The translations under genes and the position numbers were made by a program. From Cohnella sp. AR92 (GTDB taxonomy: Bacteria; Bacillota; Bacilli; Paenibacillales; Paenibacillaceae), in assembly GCF_003990975.1 (NCBI RefSeq), contig NZ_RZJR01000005.1:127869-191868 (forward strand): DNA of 64,000 nt. The letters run 5' to 3'. The notes under the pieces were generated by a model. That model was not told the DNA's origin and did not search any database. It worked only from the letters and a program-made list of their open reading frames with translations. This document shows positions 41,314 through 48,799 of the stretch, piece after piece; the first letter of the stretch is position 1; each line of letters opens with the position of its first letter.

Positions 41314-42327
41314 ATGGCGGCATGGCGGAGGTACGCTCCGGCGGCGCTCAAATCGGCGCTTGCTGCGGTCATTCTCTATTTTCTGGCTCGCAACATTCCG
41401 ATTGAGCCTTCGGAGATCGCGTCGTTCCTGTTCCATGCGAATGCCCGATTCTATGCTTCGCTGCTGTTGTTCTCGCTGTTCCTTATGCTGCAAGCCGGGA
41501 TCTGGGTGCTCATCCTCCGGGCAGTGATGCCGAGCTCCCCGGATTCCGAACGATCGCCCAAGCTGCGAATGCGGGCCGGCCTCCGGGTATTCATCGACTC
41601 GCAATTCGCCAAATATATTCCCGGCGGGATCTGGAATTACGCGGGCCGCATCGTTCTTGCGAAGCGCGAGGGCGTTCCATTCGAAGCCCTGATCGCTTCT
41701 GTCGTCTATGAGAACGTTCTGCTCGTTGCCGCCGCACTCGTGTATTCGTTATTGCTGGTCGCGATGCTTGGCCTCGTGCCTGCGGTTCCGCTGGCTCTCG
41801 GCGCGCTGGCCTTGCTCGCCTTGGCTTATTTCTTCTATCCCCGCCTGGCCTCGGACATCTGGAGAGCGTTCGCTTTCGTCTCCCGATGGAAGGTCCTGCG
41901 CAACCTCTTAAAACCGTTTAAGAGGAGCGCGTCAGACAACGAGAGTGGTCCGCGAGAGCCGTTGACCGTCATGCCTCGCCATCGCTTCTTCGGGTGCTTG
42001 CTTTGTTTTCTGACCAGCCACTTCATCATGGGGACCGCCTTCTGGCTCATGACGAACAGCTTCGGCCAAGGCGAGATCCCAATTCTCTACGCTGCGGGGA
42101 CTTTCGCCGCTTCGTGGCTGATCGGGCTGCTCAGCCCTCTTCCGGGCGGGCTCGGCGTGCGGGAAGGCTTCCTCGTGTACTTCCTGTCCCAGAAGCTCGA
42201 TTCCGGCGCCGCGCTGCACATATCGGTGATCGCTAGGCTGTGGAATGTTCTTGCCGAGGTGCTGTTCTGGCTGCTCGTTCATGCGTACAACTATCTGCCA
42301 AGAAGGGTGAAGAGGGATGAAGCGTAG
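41314..42327 (+). CDS. Flippase-like/LPG-synthase-TM family membrane protein (UPF0104)
   Basis: This 337-residue protein has about eight membrane helices and the conserved family stretches DSQFAKYIPGGIWNYAGRIVLAKREGV and GLLSPLPGGLGVREGFLVYFL. It belongs to the AglD/MprF-flippase-like family thought to move lipid-linked molecules across the membrane. ATG 41314 is chosen because AGGAGG lies seven bases upstream. It overlaps the glycosyltransferase by eleven bases, so the pair probably makes and moves a glycolipid or polyprenyl-linked sugar. Confidence 0.85.
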   Translation: MAAWRRYAPAALKSALAAVILYFLARNIPIEPSEIASFLFHANARFYASLLLFSLFLMLQAGIWVLILRAVMPSSPDSERSPKLRMRAGLRVFIDSQFAKYIPGGIWNYAGRIVLAKREGVPFEALIASVVYENVLLVAAALVYSLLLVAMLGLVPAVPLALGALALLALAYFFYPRLASDIWRAFAFVSRWKVLRNLLKPFKRSASDNESGPREPLTVMPRHRFFGCLLCFLTSHFIMGTAFWLMTNSFGQGEIPILYAAGTFAASWLIGLLSPLPGGLGVREGFLVYFLSQKLDSGAALHISVIARLWNVLAEVLFWLLVHAYNYLPRRVKRDEA

Positions 42328-43519
42328 GAAAATCGTTCTCGTCACGGGGGTTTTCCCGCCGGGAATCGGGGGCATGCAGAATTATTACTACAACCTCTCC
42401 AAGCATACCAAGCACGACATCGCCGTTCTTGCGTCCGAATATCCGGGCAGCGCCGAGTTCGACCGGAGGCAGCCGTTCCGGATTCAAAGAGGAGACTTCC
42501 TGCGGAACGAAGGAGTCGACGCGAAGCGCTGGGGCAGCCTGTTCCGCCATGTCCGCCGGACGCTGCGCAGAGAAGAACCGGACGTCACGCTGTACGGCTA
42601 CGTGCTAATCGGTTTTATCGGCTTGTTGTTCCGCGCGTTCGGGGGAAGACGATATATCATCTCTACTCACGGAATGGATATGCTGATGTTCCGCCGGTTC
42701 CTCTTGCTGAACCAGATCGTAAAGCTCATCCTCAGAAAAGCCGACGGGGTGCTGACGAACAGCGAATATACGAGGAAGCTCGTTCTGGATTACGGGGTGG
42801 AGCCAAGGAGAATCTCCATCGTGAATCCCGGAGTCGAGGCGCTCTACGAGAAGGCCGAGCCGAACGCCGAGTTAATCCGGCAGCACGGGCTTGAGGGCAA
42901 ATACGTGCTGCTTACCGTTGGCCGGCTCGTTAGGCGCAAGGGCCACGATAAGGTGATCGAGGCGTTGCCCTCCATTCTGGAGCGCATTCCGAACGCGGTT
43001 TACCTCATCGTCGGCGACGGCCCCGAGCGGGAGCGATTGGAAGGGCTGGCCGCAACGCACGGCGTGGCGGATAGAGTCCGGTTCGCGGGAAGCGTGAGCG
43101 GCAGCGAGTGGCTGAACGAGTACTTCAATCTGGCGAACCAGTTCATCATGGTGGCCAGGGAGCTGAAGCAGGGCGACGCCGAAGGCTTCGGCATCGTCTA
43201 CCTGGAAGCGGCGTCCGCCTGCGTCCCGGTCATCGCCGGCCGATCCGGCGGCGCCTCGGAGGCCGTGCTGGACGAAGCGACCGGCCTGCTGGTCGATCCG
43301 GAATCGACGAGCGAGATCGCGAGCGCGGTCGTTCGCATCCGGAGCGACGCACCGCTGCGGGAGAGGCTTGTCCGCGCGGGTTATCGCCGCGCCAAGACGC
43401 AGTTCCAGCACGAGACGCTGGCGGCGGCGTTCGACGAATACGTCGGGCGGGTGTGCGCCAGCCCGGTCAAGCGCCGCAAGACGGCCGACAAGCCGGCTGT
43501 CGGCAAGGTTCATCCGTAG
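42317..43519 (+). CDS. Glycosyltransferase family 4 (GT-B fold)
   Basis: This 400-residue protein has the GT4 pattern: an N-terminal Rossmann fold with TGVFPPGIGGMQNYYYNLSKH, a hinge around NPGVEAL, and a C-terminal fold with TVGRLVRRKGHDKVIEAL, VGDGPERERLEGLA and the EX7E motif EGFGIVYLEAAS. It resembles PimB/phosphatidylinositol mannosyltransferase-like enzymes that use GDP- or UDP-sugars. The partner flippase-like gene upstream supports a role in glycolipid or cell-surface glycan synthesis. The C-terminal 25 residues are basic and lysine-rich, possibly for membrane contact. Confidence 0.92.
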   Translation: MKRRKIVLVTGVFPPGIGGMQNYYYNLSKHTKHDIAVLASEYPGSAEFDRRQPFRIQRGDFLRNEGVDAKRWGSLFRHVRRTLRREEPDVTLYGYVLIGFIGLLFRAFGGRRYIISTHGMDMLMFRRFLLLNQIVKLILRKADGVLTNSEYTRKLVLDYGVEPRRISIVNPGVEALYEKAEPNAELIRQHGLEGKYVLLTVGRLVRRKGHDKVIEALPSILERIPNAVYLIVGDGPERERLEGLAATHGVADRVRFAGSVSGSEWLNEYFNLANQFIMVARELKQGDAEGFGIVYLEAASACVPVIAGRSGGASEAVLDEATGLLVDPESTSEIASAVVRIRSDAPLRERLVRAGYRRAKTQFQHETLAAAFDEYVGRVCASPVKRRKTADKPAVGKVHP

Positions 43520-43654
43520 CGCAATCAACTACACCGTTCGGCGTCCATGGCCTCCGAAATGGCTGCCTTACTCGCGCTTATTGCGGAGAGCTGAAACAGG
43601 GAAACGGCGGATGGATCTCCTTCAGGAAGCGGACGACGAGGCAGAGGACCCACC

Positions 43655-43792
43655 AATTAAGCGCGAAAGTGCACTTCTTTTCTCCTGCAGAGTACCATTG
43701 CCTCTAAATTAAGTGCATTTGTGCACCAAATTTCGGAATTCGTTTAATTATGAGCTCAACTAGGTGCATTTCCGCGCTTAATATGCCTATCG
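43655..43792. repeat. TTAAGCGC/GTGCAC repeat family
   Basis: AATTAAGCGCGAAAGTGCACTT (near 43656), AATTAAGTGCATTTGTGCACC (near 43708) and, in reverse orientation, AGGTGCATTTCCGCGCTTAA (near 43761) are variants of one element. The first and last form an imperfect inverted repeat. Confidence 0.55.
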
Positions 43793-43807
43793 CGAATGGG
43801 ACCTCAC

Positions 43808-43835
43808 CAAAAAAAGGGCTGCCAGAAGGCAGCCC
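43808..43835 (-). terminator. Terminator on the minus strand
   Basis: GGGCTGCC and GGCAGCCC pair around a four-base loop, followed on the minus strand by TTTTTT. It is about 200 bases downstream of the tetR stop, with the palindrome cluster between. Confidence 0.85.
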
Positions 43836-43843
43836 TGTTGGCG

Positions 43844-44024
43844 TTATATATGAAATTTCGAATATAAAAATCACAAACAACGCCAGATAACCGTTTCTAT
43901 TCGAAATTTCATACCCATTTACCCGGTTTGCACGAATGAGGTCCAAATGTATGCGATTTTTCGAGCTTATTTATTCCGAAACCTTCCTTTCGGGAAAATA
44001 GATACGATTTTTCATATACAATCG
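43844..44024. repeat. Second cluster of AT-rich palindromes
   Basis: Four related units lie near 43844 (TTATATATGAAATTTCGAATATAA), 43895 (CTATTCGAAATTTCATACC), 43946 (TGTATGCGATTTTTCGAG) and 44001 (GATACGATTTTTCATATAC), about 50 bases apart. They share the half-sites ATATGAAA and TTCGAATA with the cluster at 9147-9326. Confidence 0.75.
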
Positions 44025-44034
44025 ACCCGAAAAA

Positions 44035-44643
44035 TTAGTCTCTCCTTCGAATGCCGTCCAGCATGTAGCCGATCGCGAGATCCGCCGCTTCTTCCGGAGA
44101 GAAGTCGGTCTCCGACGGATTGAGGAACGGATTGTTCAGCGAGAACATCAGCGTCCCCATGACGAAGTTGATCGCCATATCCAGCGACCGGTACTCGACA
44201 TGCCCCTGCTCCGCGCAAGCCTTCAGAATCTCCCGCAGCTGCTCCCAGGTCGGGAGGAAGACGTCCGTCAACGTATCCAGCCGCGGGCTCCTCAGCAGCA
44301 GCTCATGCTGCATGATGTTGAACAGCTCGCGCTGCTGATGCCGGAAGATCACGAACACGCGGCAGAAGCGGATCAGCTCGTTCATCGAATCGGATAGATC
44401 GTAATGCGAATTCGTTAAGATCTCCCGAATAGGGTCGAACAGCGCGGAGAACACCTTCTCCTTGCCGCCGAAGTGGTACGAGACGAGCGCGAGCGATACG
44501 CCGGCCTCGTCGCAGATCTGCCGGACGGTCGTGCCCTCGTAGCCATGAGTCGAGAACAGGCTCCGGGCCGCCCGCAGAATCTGGTCCTTCACTTCCCTGT
44601 TCTTGTCCCGATCGTCGTTGATCCGATTCTTGTCTTTGTTCAT
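44035..44643 (-). CDS. TetR-family transcriptional regulator
   Basis: This 202-residue protein has the TetR helix-turn-helix (KDQILRAARSLFSTHGYEGTTVRQICDEAGVSLALVSYHFGGKEKVFSALF) and a C-terminal ligand domain of the TetR_C type ending GYMLDGIRRRD. Residues before K17 are strongly charged (MNKDKNRINDDRDKNREVK). The ATG at 44643 is preferred after GGAG; an earlier in-frame ATG at 44691 is possible. It is downstream of a 3-hydroxyacyl-CoA dehydrogenase gene on the same strand and probably controls it through the dyad at 45743-45780. Confidence 0.92.
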   Translation of the reverse strand: MNKDKNRINDDRDKNREVKDQILRAARSLFSTHGYEGTTVRQICDEAGVSLALVSYHFGGKEKVFSALFDPIREILTNSHYDLSDSMNELIRFCRVFVIFRHQQRELFNIMQHELLLRSPRLDTLTDVFLPTWEQLREILKACAEQGHVEYRSLDMAINFVMGTLMFSLNNPFLNPSETDFSPEEAADLAIGYMLDGIRRRD

Positions 44644-44794
44644 CTCTGATCTCCATTTACTCTTGTTCTCCGAATACCCTGCTTTGTCCATTATAGTAGT
44701 CCGAGGCGCCCGTGAGAAGCAAGCAAACCGAACGGGGAGCCGCCGCCGCAGGCCGAATCGCCGCGGGACCGCTCCCCTGATAAGAAATCAAGCG

Positions 44795-45694
44795 TTAGCT
44801 CTTGAGAAAGTCAGGCGCGCGGAAGGCCGGATTCGGATACTTGTAGAAGCCTTCTCCCGTCGCGACTCCAAGCTTGCCTTTGTCGATGTACTCGGTCTTG
44901 AGCAGGTCCGCGACCTTCTGCATCTCCTCGTCTCCCGTGGCTTGCGCCTTGGCGAGTCCGATGTTGTAGGCGGTCGTCAGGCCGACCACGTCGAGAATGC
45001 CGAACGGTCCGAGCGGGGCGCCGGTGCCGACCATCCAGGTCTTGTCGATCGTCGCCGGATCGGCGATTCCCTTGACCAGGAGGCGTTGACCCGCGTCCAG
45101 CAGAGGAACGAGCAGGGAGTTAAGAATGTAGCCCGGCTGCTCCTTCTGCAGAGGAAGGGCGACCATTCCGATTGCGCGCGCGAAGGCGATCACGTCATCG
45201 AACACCTTGGCGTCCGTGCCGGGATGCTTCATGATCTCCGCCGTGTTGTTCTTCCAGATCTCGTTCGCGAAGTGCAGCGCCAGGAATTGCGCCGGACGGC
45301 CGGTCGCTTCGGCGAATTGGCTCGGCAGCAGCGTGGAAGAGTTGGAAGCGAAGATCGTCTTCGCAGGAGCGACTTGGCCGAGCTTCGTATAGAAGTCCGT
45401 CTTGATCGGAACGACTTCCGGAATCGCTTCTATGACCAGATCCGCGTCCGCTGCCGCAGCGGCCAAGTCGCTGTTGAAGGACATGCGGTCATAAGCGGCG
45501 TCGACTTCCGCTTGCGTCGCTCCCAGATCCTCTTGATAACGAGCTTTCAGCTTCTGAATGCGGTCCTTGGCCTTGCCAAGTGCCTCGTCGTTGATATCGT
45601 AAACCGTTACCCGGAAGCCCTTGAACGCCGTTTGATACGCAATCTGGCTGCCCAAGACGCCGCTTCCGGCAACCGTGATGTTCTTGTAATTCAT
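44795..45694 (-). CDS. 3-hydroxyacyl-CoA (3-hydroxybutyryl-CoA) dehydrogenase
   Basis: This 299-residue protein has the NAD-binding motif ITVAGSGVLGSQIAYQTAFKGFRVTVYD and the signature HFANEIWKNNTAEIMKHPGTD, where H-x-FxP of typical enzymes appears as LALHFANEIW. The C-terminal domain carries PGYILNSLLVPLLDAGQRLL and the catalytic set. It oxidises 3-hydroxyacyl-CoA with NAD in fatty-acid or butanoate metabolism. The second ATG (45694) is chosen because GAAGGAGA lies seven bases before it. Control by the downstream TetR is likely. Confidence 0.9.
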   Translation of the reverse strand: MNYKNITVAGSGVLGSQIAYQTAFKGFRVTVYDINDEALGKAKDRIQKLKARYQEDLGATQAEVDAAYDRMSFNSDLAAAAADADLVIEAIPEVVPIKTDFYTKLGQVAPAKTIFASNSSTLLPSQFAEATGRPAQFLALHFANEIWKNNTAEIMKHPGTDAKVFDDVIAFARAIGMVALPLQKEQPGYILNSLLVPLLDAGQRLLVKGIADPATIDKTWMVGTGAPLGPFGILDVVGLTTAYNIGLAKAQATGDEEMQKVADLLKTEYIDKGKLGVATGEGFYKYPNPAFRAPDFLKS

Positions 45695-45742
45695 AGCCAT
45701 TCTCCTTCGCAATGTATGATGAACAGAAAGTATATGAATATC

Positions 45743-45780
45743 GAACAATTGTTTTGAACATTTATTCAAAACGTTTGTTC
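45743..45780. promoter_or_regulatory. Large inverted repeat, putative TetR operator
   Basis: GAACAA (45743) and TTTTGAA (45752) are mirrored by TTCAAAA (45765) and TTTGTTC (45774), a dyad of about 38 bases upstream of the dehydrogenase gene. The inner half resembles operators of acyl-CoA-responsive TetR proteins. Confidence 0.65.
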
Positions 45781-45843
45781 AACCCCCACTTTACTCTTCT
45801 AGCTTCCCCTTGTCAAATCCCGTTATTCCGTCAAAGACAAGCC

Positions 45844-45885
45844 AAAAACGCCCTCTGCGTCCGCATAAACGGACGACAAAGGGCG
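45844..45885 (-). terminator. Rho-independent terminator
   Basis: On the minus strand CGCCCTTTGTCGTCCG pairs with GCGGACGCAGAGGGCG around a TTTAT loop and is followed by TTTTTGG. It ends the gene at 45911-46609. Confidence 0.85.
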
Positions 45886-45910
45886 CCAGGTTCAAATTCC
45901 GTACGATAGG

Positions 45911-46609
45911 CTATTTGCCCATAGCCGATCTAACATAGGCCGTAATCAGAGGATGAGCTCGCCCGGCGAACGCCGAACGCTCCGGCTGGAACAGCGTCCC
46001 GATGAAGAAGGGATGGGAGTCGAGCTCCATAACCCGGATCTCGCCGTCCGAATCGCGGCCGGCAATCCGCAGCCCGGCTTGCTCCAGCTGCGGCGCGTAT
46101 TCCTTAACCAAGCCGTAGTTGCAGGTGCCGAACTGCTCGACGATCTCCAGCACGCCGTAGCTTGCCGCCGCCTTCGTGCCCGGAACGAGCCGGAAGGCGA
46201 AGTCCCTCTCGCTTACGCTGCAAGCGAGCGGCGCCACCAGAAGCGCTGAACCCGCCGGATTCGTCTCCGCGTGATCCGCATCCTCTATACGAAGAACGTT
46301 CCTGGCGAATTCGATGATCAGGTGCTGGAAGCCTCCGCATGATCCCAGGAACGGCAAGCCGTTCTCTCTGGCATAGCGGATTCCGTTCAAGGCTCCCGTC
46401 ATGCTGGCATAAGGGCTGGCTGGAACGCACCAGAGCGCCGAATACTTCGCCAATTGGCCCTCTACATCCCGCTCCAGGTTCGTTGTCGGAATCCAATCCG
46501 CCTCTACTTCGCATTCCAGTACCTCCGCCGCAAGCCACAGCGCTCTCGGAATCGCGATATGCGCCTTCACTTGCTCATCGTAATCGCCGATCAATCCAAT
46601 ACGCAGCAT
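45911..46609 (-). CDS. CTP-synthase C-terminal-like glutamine amidotransferase homologue
   Basis: This 232-residue protein is a class I glutamine amidotransferase fold related to the C-terminal half of CTP synthase. It has the nucleophile elbow FLGSCGGFQHLIIEFARN, with cysteine in place. The usual HPE catalytic histidine-glutamate appears as LFQPE, with Gln where His is expected (SHPFFIGTLFQPERS), so amidase activity may be lost. NCBI-type annotations call these CTP synthase C-terminal region-related proteins, function unknown. It stands alone with its own terminator. Confidence 0.83.
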   Translation of the reverse strand: MLRIGLIGDYDEQVKAHIAIPRALWLAAEVLECEVEADWIPTTNLERDVEGQLAKYSALWCVPASPYASMTGALNGIRYARENGLPFLGSCGGFQHLIIEFARNVLRIEDADHAETNPAGSALLVAPLACSVSERDFAFRLVPGTKAAASYGVLEIVEQFGTCNYGLVKEYAPQLEQAGLRIAGRDSDGEIRVMELDSHPFFIGTLFQPERSAFAGRAHPLITAYVRSAMGK

Positions 46610-46734
46610 GACCGCCCAACCCTTCTATTGGCTTATTTTGCAAAAACAAGGCTTAATTCTACTTCACTTGACTCCGAGAATCCATGGTACTTCCGAATGG
46701 TTTGTACATTTATTTTCCATGAACAATCGACCTC

Positions 46735-46794
46735 TTGCATTATGAGGTTTACTCCGATAAACTTGAGTCAAGGTTTGGGTTTACCGAAGTAAAC
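46735..46794 (+). promoter_or_regulatory. blaI-like promoter with two dyad operators
   Basis: TTGCAT (46735-46740) and TAAACT (46758-46763) are 17 bases apart. Two dyads, GTTTACTCCGATAAAC (46747-46762) and GTTTACCGAAGTAAAC (46779-46794), overlap the -10 and follow the start. They are the likely sites of the BlaI-like repressor encoded next. Confidence 0.7.
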
Positions 46795-46813
46795 CTCCTA
46801 AGGAGGAATCGAT

Positions 46814-47173
46814 ATGGACAACAACAAGCTGTTCGACGCGGAATATAAATTCGTCAGCCTGATCTGGGAGCACGAGCCGGTGAATTCCACGGAGCTTGTG
46901 AAGCTATGCCAGATGAGCCTGGGCTGGAAAAAGTCGACCACTTATACGGTCCTTCGCAAATTATGCTCGCGCGGAATCCTGAGCAACGAGAATGCGACGG
47001 TTACGGCGATCGTTAAGCGGGATGAGGTGCAGAAGCACGAGAGCGAGGCGCTGATCGAGAGAAGCTTCGGCGGCTCCCTTCCGAAGTTCCTGACCGCGTT
47101 CCTGAACCAGAAGAAGCTGACCCCTCAAGAGGCGGAGAAGCTGAAGCGCATTATCGAGGAGGCTGCGGAATGA
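46814..47173 (+). CDS. BlaI/MecI-family repressor
   Basis: This 119-residue protein has the BlaI/MecI winged helix (YKFVSLIWEHEPVNSTELVKLCQMSLGWKKSTTYTVLRKLCSRGILSNENATVTAIV) and a C-terminal dimer helix. In the family the repressor is cut by its membrane sensor in response to beta-lactam or another envelope signal. AGGAGG precedes the ATG. Its ATGA overlap with the M56 peptidase gene shows that it is one operon. Dyads at the promoter fit autorepression. No beta-lactamase gene lies nearby. Confidence 0.92.
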   Translation: MDNNKLFDAEYKFVSLIWEHEPVNSTELVKLCQMSLGWKKSTTYTVLRKLCSRGILSNENATVTAIVKRDEVQKHESEALIERSFGGSLPKFLTAFLNQKKLTPQEAEKLKRIIEEAAE

Positions 47174-48612
47174 ACGGACTTGTCGGTACGTTCACTACCG
47201 TCCTCAATATGAGCATTACCGCGTCGTATGCGGCCGCGGTCGTCCTGATTATCCGGCTGCTGCTGCGAAGGGCGCCGAGGGTCTATTCTTACGCGTTATG
47301 GTCGGTCGTGCTTCTGCGCATGGTCACCCCCGTTACGCTCGTCTCCGGCTTCAGCCTGCTCAGCTTGCTGAACGCGGGACAGAGCGACTCGGGCCGGCTG
47401 GAATACATTCCTCAAGATATCGACATGATGAAGCGGCCGGAGATCGCGACAGGAATCCGGCTCATCGACCGAACGGTTAATTCCAGTCTGCCGGGGGCCA
47501 TTCTGACGCATAGCGCCAATCCCCTGCAGATCATCATGGCTTTGGCTTGCGCCGTCTGGATAAGCGGAGTTGTCATTCTGCTCCTCCATGGCCTGCTCGC
47601 ATATTGGCGGACGGCAAACAAAATTCGAACGGCAACTCTAATAGGGGAGAACGTATACGAAACGGATCAGATCGCTTCCCCGTTCGCGTTCGGTCTGCTG
47701 CGCCCGAAGATTTACGTTCCGGTCGGGCTTAGCCAGTCGGAGCTGCGTTATATAACGGAACACGAGCGGGCGCACATCCGGCGGAAGGATCATTGGATCA
47801 AGCCGATCGCTTACCTGGCCTTGATCGTTCATTGGTTCAACCCTCTTCTGTGGATCTCCTACGGCAGAATGAGCAAAGACATGGAGATGGCCTGCGACGA
47901 AAGCGTTCTGAAGTCGCTCGGCGTGGATAACCGGCAAGGATATTCGCAATCGCTGCTGTCCCTTGCGTCGGGTCATTCGTGGGCGAGAGGCGGGCCTCTT
48001 GCCTTCGGCGAGAATCATGTCGCATCTAGAATCAAGCATATCGTTCGGTTCAGAGCGCCGAGCCCTAGAGGTCTAGCCCTCTCCTTCCTCGTTGTCCTGA
48101 TCGCCGTCGCCGGACTTGCGGTGAACCCAGGAGCGCAGGCTGCGGAACCTCTTAGCGCTCCCCGTTCTCCAAAGATGGTCGAAGGTTATCCGATCCAAGA
48201 GCTGCTTCGCTATAAGACGCCTTATGTCGGAGCAGCCGGCAACGTCGGCAACCTGATTCAGCGGATGCCGCGCCCGGAGGGGCTGACCGGGGGAATCATG
48301 GAGCTTCACACCGTCGCCCCTCCTTATGGAGCTACTTTCCATTACAAGCCGGAAGCAGGGTTCACCGGCGTGATCCAAATAGAAGAACGGAATGCGGTCT
48401 TCTTCCGCAACGCGGCCATCCTGTTCAGCTTGATCGGCAACGTCGATACCATCCATGCCTATATCGAAGGAGCAGGCGGCGAGACATATACCGTCGCACG
48501 TTCTCAGGTCGAAGAAGCATTCGACGGGGATGTCCGCAAATATGCCGATGACGAGAGCAGCTTGGCTGCCTATATCGTCCAAGTCCAGGCTTATGAACTT
48601 AAGGCCCCATAA
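47170..48612 (+). CDS. BlaR1/MecR1-like M56 metallopeptidase with DUF4825-type sensor
   Basis: This 480-residue protein has about four N-terminal membrane helices, an M56 peptidase with the zinc motif ITEHERAHIRRKDHW (HExxH-like as HERAH, about 198-202) and the later glutamate ligand in ACDESVL. After a further helix (about 310-325), an extracytoplasmic domain (about 340-480) begins LLRYKTPYVGAAGNVGNLI and looks like DUF4825, not a penicillin-binding domain. The sensor therefore probably detects something other than beta-lactams. It should cleave the BlaI-like repressor upstream. Confidence 0.88.
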   Translation: MNGLVGTFTTVLNMSITASYAAAVVLIIRLLLRRAPRVYSYALWSVVLLRMVTPVTLVSGFSLLSLLNAGQSDSGRLEYIPQDIDMMKRPEIATGIRLIDRTVNSSLPGAILTHSANPLQIIMALACAVWISGVVILLLHGLLAYWRTANKIRTATLIGENVYETDQIASPFAFGLLRPKIYVPVGLSQSELRYITEHERAHIRRKDHWIKPIAYLALIVHWFNPLLWISYGRMSKDMEMACDESVLKSLGVDNRQGYSQSLLSLASGHSWARGGPLAFGENHVASRIKHIVRFRAPSPRGLALSFLVVLIAVAGLAVNPGAQAAEPLSAPRSPKMVEGYPIQELLRYKTPYVGAAGNVGNLIQRMPRPEGLTGGIMELHTVAPPYGATFHYKPEAGFTGVIQIEERNAVFFRNAAILFSLIGNVDTIHAYIEGAGGETYTVARSQVEEAFDGDVRKYADDESSLAAYIVQVQAYELKAP

Positions 48613-48625
48613 CCTCCCTCTACGT

Positions 48626-48655
48626 AAGGCCGGATCGTCATCGATCCGGCCTTTT
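48626..48655 (+). terminator. Rho-independent terminator
   Basis: AAGGCCGGATCG and CGATCCGGCCTT pair around a short loop and run into TTTT. It lies 14 bases after the M56 peptidase gene. Confidence 0.9.
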
Positions 48656-48799
48656 CGCCCATTGTTCGAGGGAGCACGGGGAGGATCAAGGCTCTCGGTG
48701 AATCCTCTTAACGGCATCAAGCCTCGAAGCCGCGGAACTTCGCCTACCGTCCGTTCATATATTGGATGGATAACCTGAGAAGGAACAGGAGGCTTTAAG

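Larger units (their letters stand above)
43520..44034. other. Gene-free intergenic region with two repeat families
   Basis: No convincing gene lies in these 515 bases. The left part (about 43655-43792) has three related TTAAG/GTGCAC elements, the middle holds a terminator, and the right part (43844-44024) has a palindrome cluster like that at 9147-9326. Confidence 0.7.

Noticed and set aside
43704..43946. 80-residue minus-strand ORF in the repeat region
   Set aside because: It runs through a terminator and the palindrome repeats and has no ribosome binding site.
44603..45757. 384-residue plus-strand ORF opposite the 3-hydroxyacyl-CoA dehydrogenase
   Set aside because: It is a shadow frame of a conserved enzyme with arginine-rich, domain-free sequence.
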